NCBI RefSeq assembly: GCF_945859705.1
Contig: NC_079136.1
Span: forward strand, 109,574,028 to 109,638,027
Length of the DNA stretch: 64,000 nucleotides
DNA from: Episyrphus balteatus
Lineage: Eukaryota; Arthropoda; Insecta; Diptera; Syrphidae
Direction of reading: 5' to 3'
Shown here piece after piece: positions 46,348 through 54,949 of the stretch; positions within the stretch are counted from its first letter, which is position 1; each line of letters opens with the position of its first letter. The notes beneath the pieces were generated by a model. That model worked only from the letters and a program-made list of their open reading frames with translations. It was not told the origin of the DNA and did not search any database. A program made the translations under genes and the position numbers.

Positions 46348-47740
46348 GATTCATATAGGGCCCCAAACAGAATTCGGTAGGCCTCCAAAGATCCATAGGA
46401 GGCCTTCATTGACTTAAAGGCCATAAAGATAATTCCATGGGCCTCGAAAGATCCATATGGGGCCCACAAACAGAATTCGGTAGGCCCCTAAAGATCCATA
46501 GGAGGCCTTCATTGACTTAAACGCCATAAACATGATTCTGTGGACCTCGAAAGATCCATATGGGGCCCCCTGAAAATCCATAGGGGGCCCACAATTAGAA
46601 TTCGGTAGGCCCATTAAGATCCATAGGAGGCCCCCTGAAAATCCATAGGGGACCCACAAACAGAATTCGGTAGGCCCCTAAAGATCCATAGGAGGCCTTC
46701 ATTGACTTAAACGCCGTAAACATGATTCTGTGGGCCTCGCAAGATCCATATGGGGCCCCCTGAAAATCCATAGGGGGCCCACAATTAGAATTCGGTAGGC
46801 CCATTAAGATCCATAGGAGGCCCCCTGAAAATCCATAGGGGACCCACAAACAGAATTCGGTATGTCCCTAAAGATCCATAGGAGGCCTTCATTGATTTAA
46901 ACGCCATAAACATGATTCTGTGGGCCTCGAAAGATCCATATATGGCCCCCTGAAAATCCATAGGGGGCCCACAAACAGAATTCGGTAGGCCCCTAAAGAT
47001 CCATAGGAGGCCTTCATTGACTTAAACGCCATAAACATGATTCTGTGGACCTCGAAAGATCCATATGGTGCCCCCTGAAAATCCATAGGGGGCCCACAAA
47101 CAGAATTCGGTAGGCCCCTAAGGATCCATAGGAGGCCTTCATTGACTTAAAGGCCACAAAGATAATTCTGTGGGCCTCGAAAGATCCATATGGGACCCTT
47201 TGAAAATCCATAGGGGACCCACAAACAGAATTCGGTAGGCCCCTAAAGATCCATAGGAGGCCTTCATTAACTTTAACGCCATAAACATGATTCTGTGGGC
47301 CTCGAAATATCCATATGGGACCCTTTGAAAATCCATAGGGGGCCCACAAACAGAATTCGGTAGGCCCATTAAGATCCATAGGTGGCCTTCATTGACTTAA
47401 AGGTCACAAAGATAATTCTGTGGGCCTCGAAAGATCCATATGGTGCCCCCTGAAAATCCATAGGGGACCCACAAACAGAATTCGGTAGGCCCCTAAAGAT
47501 CCATAGGAGGCCTTCATTGACTTAAACGCCATAAACATGATTTTGTGGGCCTCGAAATATCCATATGGGGCCCTTTGAAAATCCATAGGGGGCCCACAAA
47601 CAGAATTCGGTAGGCCCATTGAGATCCATAGGAGGCCTACGTTGACTTAAATGCCGCAAACATAATTCTGTGGGCCTCGAAACATACATAGGGGGCTCAC
47701 AAACATAATTCTATAGGTCTCGAAAGATCCATAAGGGGCA
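46348..47740. repeat. Tandem array, ~125 bp unit with longer variants
   Basis: GGCCTTCATTGACTTAAA recurs near 46401, 46504, 46694, 46882, 47010, 47132, 47260, 47385 and 47507. Spacings are about 125 bp in the right half; two units of about 189 bp contain an extra block. Each unit includes CAGAATTCGGTAGGCC and GATCCATAGGAGG modules. Overlapping minus frames of 65-121 codons across the array repeat the same peptide and are not genes. Confidence 0.9.
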
Positions 47741-47904
47741 CAATAGATTTATACTGACTAAAAAGGCCAGAAACCGATTTGAAGCATGACGTGAGTGAAT
47801 TTAAAAATGGAATTTCAAGTGCTTTTAAGAAATGTTTTCTTGCCCGAGGGCCTACCGGGAAAAATCCACAATGCCCGGTGGGCCAGTCCGCCCCTGAACA
47901 CATC

Positions 47905-49331
47905 TGTAATAGCTATCCGTTGCTCTTTTAATCACTTTTTATAATGTCTTCTGGGTAAATTAATAGCTACTTCACTTTACAAAACGTAAAATGTAAACTA
48001 AAACTTTTCATCAGAATCTCACAACACAACCCGGAAGCTATTTTTTAAAGTGAAATATAAAAGCCAGTAAAATCTCTCTCAGAGTAGCAAAGCATAGCAA
48101 TGTTATCTACCCTGTAATTACCATTGAGCTGACCATGAACTAAATACAACAAGCACATGACCCATATGGACAGAAATTCTTCCTGAAATTTATTAATTAT
48201 AACCTCCTTCAATCAGGAACTACCCCTAGGATAAACATCTGCGTGCATTCCCATGAAAAACATTTTATCCTGAACTGAGCCGGGTGCAGATTCATAGAGT
48301 AAACGCCCTTTGTAGAGATTGTTTTTTTGACGTTTTGTACAACATGAAAACATGTGCATTGAACTTTGAATAAATCACTTCACTTTATAAATTTATACCA
48401 ACAAAATAAACCTTACTCATCGCCCTGTCAATATTTTTAAATCTCGAAAACGATTTCAATAAATGTGAATGTCCACATTTTCATTTACCACTTCTGGCCA
48501 GAATCAAGAGTCCGCATAATACCACAAGTGATTGTTAACAAGCAAAAAGACATTAACCTACCTTTTTTCGAACTCCCCTGAAGCTCACCACAGTCAATAA
48601 AATCATAATCTCACTCTGGGGATTTAAAAAGGATTTGCAAGGATTTGCAAAAGGACTTTAATGTTTTTTTTTTTCTATAAAGTGTAAGTAGGTATGAGAG
48701 GGAAAATAAGTGAAGCGGTCTTCATGCTGGTTGTTCATTTTATGGTATTGTCGTTATTGATTTTGTCATAAACGTTTGGCTAAGAATCCGGATGTAGATA
48801 CGTATTTAAGAGAATGACTGACACCGGGACATTTTCCTTGTACTGTCCTCAAAGGATTATTTTATCTTCTGTTGTTTGTTGAGCTAAGAGATACGAGGTC
48901 AATTTATTGAAGGAATAGCTTTGTAGGTTTGCTCATATTGATTTTCCTTAACAAAATTGAAAGGGTACAATTTTCTTTAAGACTTTACATCTAATAGGCA
49001 ATAGGGTATTTTATTTTTGAAATGGAATGGGGGTAAATCTTACGGATATTTCATTCCATTATCATATACATTTTCCATTTTAGTAATGAAGAATGCCAAA
49101 AAATATAGGGAAAGAGCCAAAGTGGCTATATGAAGATTCTTAGTTTAAAATTACAAATGTTTTTTTTTTTTTCAGACCAAACTTTTCAGGTAAGTCGGAA
49201 TGACTTGGCTTTAGTCAACAATTGTATTTTTAATGACACTGCTAACCAAGGACATACAAAAATTAAATGGATGTTGGTATCAACATAAAACGATTGGAAT
49301 CGTGGATTGTTCTTTGATGTATGTATAAAAC
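47905..49331. other. Unassigned sequence
   Basis: About 1.4 kb with no recognisable gene, RNA or element end. Confidence 0.4.
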
Positions 49332-49668
49332 ACGGAGAAAATAGAATTAAGCGGATCGCAGCTTAATTTAAGCAGATATCTGCATGGTTTTTTGCTAAGA
49401 TGACTGTCACCTTAAACGCTTTAATTAAGGTGACAAGTCACATTAATTTCTTGAATGCGCAAATTATGAAATGACTATAATTTTAAAATTTTAATTTTTG
49501 GTCATTTTTTTAAAGATGAACATTCACATTAAAATAAGATGAAGTTCACATTCAATTTAATTGAGTTTAAGTGGAATCTTCTTATTTTAAGCGGATATCA
49601 CCTTATTTTAAGGTGGTGAAATTTTATGTGCGCATCATCTTATTTTAATGTAACACTTTTTTCTCCGT
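49332..49668. mobile_element. Small MITE with ACGGAGAAAA ends
   Basis: ACGGAGAAAA (49332) and TTTTCTCCGT (ending 49668) are inverted. Inside are repeated CTTATTTTAAG and CTTAATTTAAGC motifs in both orientations. Similar ends (ACACAGAGAAAAA) bound the next element at 49901, suggesting related families. The duplication is uncertain. Confidence 0.5.
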
Positions 49669-49900
49669 TATGTGAAATCCTTGAAGACCCAAGTGAATAA
49701 ATTCCAAAATAATGTGCATCTGAATTAAAAAATGTTAACAATTATTCAAATTCATGTCCAGTGGTGGTAATGAGTAAACTTGCCGTAGAGAATCAAATTC
49801 AAGGTATAATTTTGGGTTTTAAGTAATTTGATAAGGGATTAAAAGTTTTCAAAATAATCCATTTTTTGCAGTCGATTTGAATTACCATAAAATGCCAGCA

Positions 49901-50336
49901 TACACAGAGAAAAATAGACCACATAAAATAGAACAAAAACAATAAGATTTCTCTATGGTTTTCATCCAAGAAGGAAACCTTATTAAAACAATCGGGTTTT
50001 CCTTATTGTTTTAAAATCTGCAAAAAAAATAAAAAAAAACGATGACCAGACTGGGAATCGAACTGGAGACTTCAAATCATTAGTCGCCCACCTTACCACC
50101 TGAACCAACCTGCCATGAAAATAATGATCGCGATTTTTGTTCTAGTGCTAAGTTGCAAAAAAAATCAACTTTTCAGTCAAATTTTAATAAGATTTTCTTT
50201 ATAAAAATAATAAGAAATCTCCTTAAAAAAACCTTATTAATCGTTGATTTTAATAAGATTTCCTTATGAAATGTATGGACGGTAAAACAATATGGCAATC
50301 TGTTAGTTTTTAGCAGGTCATATTTTTCTCTGTGTA
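49901..50336. mobile_element. MITE with TACACAGAGAAAAATA ends and a tRNA-like insert
   Basis: TACACAGAGAAAAATA (49901) and TATTTTTCTCTGTGTA (ending 50336) form TIRs. TA is the first and last dinucleotide, so a TA duplication is likely. GACC (left) and GGTC (right) extend the TIRs. The interior has several AATAAGATTT motifs in both orientations and a tRNA-like segment on the minus strand. Confidence 0.65.
50044..50114 (-). ncRNA. tRNA-derived segment with A- and B-box-like motifs
   Basis: The minus strand starts GGCAGGT and continues with TGGTTCAGGTGG, which fits the pol III A box, and GTTCGATTCC, which fits the B box. The A-to-B start distance is about 44 bases, as in tRNA genes. The region between (CGACTAATGATTTGAAG) resembles an anticodon arm. 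The T-stem and part of the acceptor stem do not pair, so this is not a functional tRNA; a tRNA pseudogene or SINE-head-like sequence is more likely. Confidence 0.45.
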
Positions 50337-50922
50337 CTTACTATTTGAAATTTTGAGTTTTCCATCAATGCTTTCTAGTTCCACAAGATTTTTTGGATAT
50401 GAAAAAGTTAGAATAAACATTTGATTTGGACCTTTTTGAAAAGTTTTCAAATAGCTCTTTATTTTCGTAACATAGTTTTGACACTTTTAGAGGATTTAGC
50501 TTTTTAGTTAACTGTTGAAGCGCATTTAAAGGAAAAAATCGTGGAGTTTCAGCTTCGGTTTTTTGCCAAGATGACTTCTGTCCTATACTAAGCCAAAATC
50601 CACTTAATTTAATATAAAAATCTTCTTATTTTTGCGGTAGTAAAAAGATTTTTTTGAATAGTACATTGAATGGGTTTTCTAATACTTAAATAAAATATTT
50701 ATCTGCTCTTCAAAAAAAAGCAGAACAAAAATCAAGATTAGGTATACGTATTTTTTTCCCAAAAACCCAGCCATTGAACTATAATCAACACCCTTTTGCC
50801 CTTAAAATTGGGACTTGAACAGCGTCAGTGTTATAGGTAGATAGTAGATAAGTTGAACCAATTTTTTTGACCACCCTAATAGACATGTATGTCTGTCTAT
50901 TTTAAATTTATCTCTTTATTAA

Positions 50923-51440
50923 TGCCGTGTTCACACGCGGTTAAATATTTCGCTAAGGATTATTTTCAGCTGAAAAAATATTATCCAGTTGTGGGAGCCG
51001 TGCAAATTTTTATCTTCACCGCACACAATTTTGACAGAAGAATTTTCTTTAATAAACAATCAAAAACTGGAAATAAAGAATGGAAATTAAGAAAGAAATA
51101 GGTACAACAGTAGGCGTGTTTTTTCTAATACTCAGTAGCTACTCATTTTTCAGTTTATTCGCAAAACAATAAAAAAAAATAGATGATGAAATATTGGCAG
51201 TGCATGAGAATCAAAAATAAAATTCACAGAAAAATGCGTGTTGGAAGGATGTATACTGTAAAGATTTATAAAAGCATTTCACACCATTAATTCTTTTGTT
51301 TTGCAGCCAAACAAATTTATTTAGCCTTGTCAACAAATTAATCCCAATTCACATAGCTAAAAAGCATAGGTTAAATTTTTCTTTTTACCTCAATAGTGTC
51401 AAAAATGTATTCTCTATTTAACCCATATTCACACACGGCC
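50923..51440. mobile_element. TWA-flanked (PIF/Harbinger-type) MITE
   Basis: TGCCGTGTTCACACGCGG (50923) and the inverse of GGCCGTGTGTGAATATGG (ending 51440) are flanked by TAA at 50920-50922 and 51441-51443. The right inner part (ACCTCAATAGTGTCAAAAAT ... CTATTTAACCCA) matches the right end of the MITE at 57789-60670, so they are the same family. It is 518 bp long; no ORF is shared with a transposase. Confidence 0.78.
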
Positions 51441-51465
51441 TAAGTAACAATATTGATACTTTTTT

Positions 51466-51754
51466 AACCGACTTCTACATCATCTGCGGAAATCAAAATT
51501 GTTCTAAATTGTTCTAGCTTCATAAAATTTATTAAGGACTTAAAACAACTTTTCTTTCCGCTGACGATACCTATATATTTTTTTATGTTTGTTACCTGAT
51601 TTAAGAGCTTTTGACTGGGTGAACCGATTTTGATAATTTTTTTGTACTTAAAAGCTGGTGCTTCCAGAGTGGTCCCATTTCAATTTGGTGTGGTGTGCTG
51701 ACTATAGAGTTAATGAGAAAACCATAATATAAGTTCTGATCCATAGAAGTCGTT
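51466..51754 (+). mobile_element. Dispersed AACCGACTTC-family repeat, copy 2
   Basis: It starts AACCGACTTC (51466), contains ATGTTTGTTACCTGATTTAA, TTTTGACTGGGTGAACCGAT and AAAGCTGGTGCTTCC, and ends GATCCATAGAAGTCGTT. The ends are therefore short inverted repeats (AACCGACTTC / GAAGTCGTT). The block order equals that of the copy at 40264-40445. Confidence 0.7.
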
Positions 51755-53584
51755 TTTTTTGTTGAAAAAAATGATTATTGAATAATGATAAAAGATTTTT
51801 ATATTAGGTAGGTATAGGTTTCAAGAATGAATTTGAACATGTACTTGCACGAATGCAGTCTTTACATTAGCTCATGTCTGCTGATGTTCTGTTTTTTAAC
51901 ATCTAAACCGAATGAAACAAAAACAAAAGTATATTGCAGATGTGTTGATGCAGGTTCTTAAGTATTTTATAATTTTCGAAACAAAGCTGCATGTTTATTC
52001 TTTATATCCATGCACGCAAATGATATCTTTGAACATCAATAAAAAACCTTTTAATCATAAAATACAAATTACCCAAGATTTAAACATAAAAAACTCAGAC
52101 TGCAATAAAACGAAATGAAATCTTACGCAATCAAAACTTTATAATACCATATCCTTGTTTACTTTCTTTCAATTTATGTTGACAAAACCCGTGCCGCACT
52201 GTATAACTTTTCTATTGAGTAAAGCAGTCCTTTCGCTTCTTCATTAATCACTTCAGAAGCCTATGCACGAATATCTGTGTTAGCAACAAAAACAACATCC
52301 CAACATACCGGGAAATGTTTCTATTTAGATGAAAATATTTTTTTCATAACATGAACAAAAGTGACTTTTATGAAGGGGAAAACAATTGACTCAACGTCTG
52401 TATTGTTATTTCGGTTTTGCGGAAGAAAATTGAAAGGGTGTCATTCTCACCAACGCCAACGAACGGGAAGAATTTTTACGGATGTGCCATAGTCAAAGAC
52501 CAAGACAATGTCCTTGTTCATGTGAAAGTACTTCAATTAGGGATTTGTTTTTTGCTCTTATTTTTTGTTTCATGCGTGTTTTTAAAGTGGAGTTATTGTT
52601 TCATTGTAAACACTGTGTAGGTGCATTGCTTCCTTACATTAAAAAAAATGTCAAACAATAAGCTTGCAAGAAAAACTTATCAGCAATACATCTGAATTAA
52701 TACAAGAATGTTAATAAACATAGCAGCTTAAATCTTCCCCAATATCGTTAGCTTTATTCCCCGCAAGATTACTTCACACGAATATCACATCCTTTATTGT
52801 TCGTCAATCTTATACCCTCCGACCCTCCCCCCCTTTCTTGCCATATCTAATCTGTCATACAACGAAGAAAAAAATCCATCAATTAATTAGATTCTAGTCT
52901 CAATAACACATCTAATCGAAAATGTGTCGTGCCATGAAAATTAAGGGAACAGAGAGAACGATGACGCGCCGCAACGGACGTAGTGCCCATAGGTGATTAA
53001 AAGAAAGATTTAAGGGTTGCTCGTCAATATCTTGCGTCAATTCATTAAATTCTCTCATTCACATTAAGGTTTTGTGTGTTTGTTATTTTCGTTTTCGGTT
53101 TGGGGTTCCTTTCAATTCGTTTAAAGTAATTGTTTTCCCCCACCCTTAAATTTTATGGGAAGGGATTGTTTTCATCAATAAACCGTTAGCTAAACATTGA
53201 TAATCATTTTCACCATTGAGGTAATAATTGTATATTGTGTTTTCTCTTGTGATTTTGTGTTCTGGTAAAAAAAAAATCTTGAAGTTTGTTCGTTTTTATA
53301 AGTTTATAGGTAGGTATAATGTAAGTTTTAAATTAAACAAATACCTAGGTTAATTCTTGTTTTTTTAAATACCTACTTTCATGGGGGCAGAATTTGAGTC
53401 GAAAAAAGGGAGGTTTTAATCAGAACTAACTTTTTGCTTTTTAATTCTCGCTTATAAAGTGTACCTCCCATACACAATTTTTGACCTAGCGTAATTTTGC
53501 CGAAAACGGCTCTAGCGTTTTTTATTAAATTTGATAATGTTTTTCAAAAAATACGGATAACGGAGTTATGGTATTTACGTGGGA
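51755..53584. other. Unassigned sequence
   Basis: About 1.8 kb. No recognisable gene; frames of 67-68 codons (51912-52118, 52417-52620) have no domain. The part near 52880-53000 is somewhat less AT-rich (ACGATGACGCGCCGCAACGG), but no exon structure is evident. Confidence 0.35.
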
Positions 53585-53770
53585 CCGGGTCAAAATTCTG
53601 ACTTCAAAATTCTGGTTTTCAAAATTCAGCTTTTTCAACAAAAATTCTGTTTTTCAAAATTCTGCTTTTTTTCTTTTCTGTTTTACAAAATTCTGCTTTT
53701 TAAAATTCTGCTTTTCAAAATTCTGCCAGCATTATATTTGAACCAAAAAATTCTGCCAATTCTGTTTTTT
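53585..53770 (+). repeat. CAAAATTCTG minisatellite-like block, copy 1
   Basis: A degenerate short-period repeat of TTTTCAAAATTCTGC begins with GGGTCAAAATTCTG. A second block in the same orientation starts at 54600, about 1 kb away. Confidence 0.75.
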
Positions 53771-54189
53771 TTTTTTATAGCATATGCGCTGGCTAAAGAA
53801 AAGTACACCTCAGTAATGTAATTCAACATTGGTACCATCCTAAATTTTTTTGTTTCAGTGTCGCAAATATTTTTTAAAATGCATACACTGACTTTCTTTC
53901 AAATAACATACTAATTGGATCCGATGTTGTTTAATATACAACATATTCCCTTTCTTATTCAATTTTTTGAACATTCATAAATTAATAAATTTTTAATTAT
54001 TTTTCGAAAATCTTTAATATTAAAACCTTAATACATATTTTCAAATGTATTCATTTGTAAAACAAAAAATTAATAGGCATTAAGAGAATGACAAAGTACG
54101 TAAAGGTAAATAATCAAATAAGCAGATAATTTTTCGAGATGATTTTAGAATTTATGTGATTATGATTTATGTGTATGAAAAATAGATGT
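53771..54189. other. Unassigned sequence
   Basis: AT-rich sequence between the repeat block and a LINE tail; nothing recognisable. Confidence 0.35.
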
Positions 54190-54305
54190 TAGCCGATTCT
54201 CAGACCTACCCGATATGTGTACATAATTTCATATAAATCGGTCCAGCAGTTTCGGAGAAGTTTGATAACTAACACTCCGACACGAGATTTTTATATATTA
54301 GATTA
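54190..54305 (+). repeat. LINE/SINE 3' end
   Basis: Contains CATAAATCGG-like sequence (ATATAAATCGGTCCAGCAGT), TTCGGAGAAG, then ACGAGATTTTTATATATTAG. This matches the familiar 3' terminus of insect CR1/RTE-related LINEs and the SINEs that share it. Only the tail is present. Confidence 0.6.
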
Positions 54306-54599
54306 TTAATAATCTTTTATTGCTGAGGTACCAAAAATGAATGAGTTTCGAAAAAAAATTTCTCTGCATACCAACAAATAAAAAACTTTTGTCTATCCTT
54401 AGTAATAATTGTTTGTTGTTTACCGTGTAAAATAAATTAAACTGAGCTAAGTATCTACTTAGTTACCAATAAAACACGGCTATTATTAAAACGCTGTAGG
54501 TATATAAATTTTAAAGAAAACTTCTTTTACCATTTACGATGTACGGGAAGAGCCGAACCCCAGCAACAGTTTTATTTCCAAAGACGTAAATAGGGTTTG

Positions 54600-54746
54600 G
54601 GTCAAAATTCTGCCGGGGACAAAATTCTTTTGTCAAAATTCTGCCTTCAAAATTCTGCTTTACAAAATTCTGCTTTCCAAAATTCTGTTTTTCAAAATTC
54701 TGCTTTTCAAAATTCTGCTTTTCATAATTCTATTTATCAAAATTCT
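54600..54746 (+). repeat. CAAAATTCTG minisatellite-like block, copy 2
   Basis: GGGTCAAAATTCTGCC followed by about ten degenerate units of TTTTCAAAATTCTGC. Same orientation as the block at 53585-53770. Confidence 0.75.
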
Positions 54747-54949
54747 GGAAAAAATTAAAAAATGGTTTGGAAAATGTTAAAAAGCGCGCGCGTTTGGTGA
54801 ATAACATAACGCTGATTTATTGCACTCATGTAGTTCAACTTTTGGCCGCCATCTTTGATTTTAGTTTTTATTAAATCCCTTGACTTCTGTACCTACTAGG
54901 TAAAATTTGGTTGTACAAAAACGTAGACAATTCGTCTTTTATTAAAAAT

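Larger units (their letters stand above)
43225..47896. mobile_element. hAT-type element of 4.7 kb filled with satellites
   Basis: TIRs CAGGGGCGGACTGG (43225) and CCAGTCCGCCCCTG (ending 47896) are perfect over 14 bp and flanked by a perfect 8 bp duplication, AACACATC (43217-43224, 47897-47904). CAGGGGCGGACTGG-type ends are familiar from hAT MITEs of many animals. The inside has no transposase; it holds two orphan transposon ends, an inverted-repeat unit with a 9 bp minisatellite, and a ~125 bp tandem array. The length is unusual for a non-autonomous hAT. Confidence 0.88.

Noticed and set aside
46414..47903. Series of minus-strand ORFs of 65-121 codons with shared peptides such as MDFQGAPYGSFEVHR.
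   Set aside because: They follow the ~125 bp tandem array and shift between frames; no start context, domain or splice structure.
50044..50114. Functional tRNA gene.
   Set aside because: A- and B-box-like motifs are present, but the T-stem and part of the acceptor stem do not pair and no clean anticodon stem forms. Kept only as a tRNA-derived segment.
49332..50336. Treating 49332-49668 and 49901-50336 as one composite element.
   Set aside because: The ends are similar (ACGGAGAAAA versus ACACAGAGAAAAA) but each has its own inverted pair, and the interiors differ.
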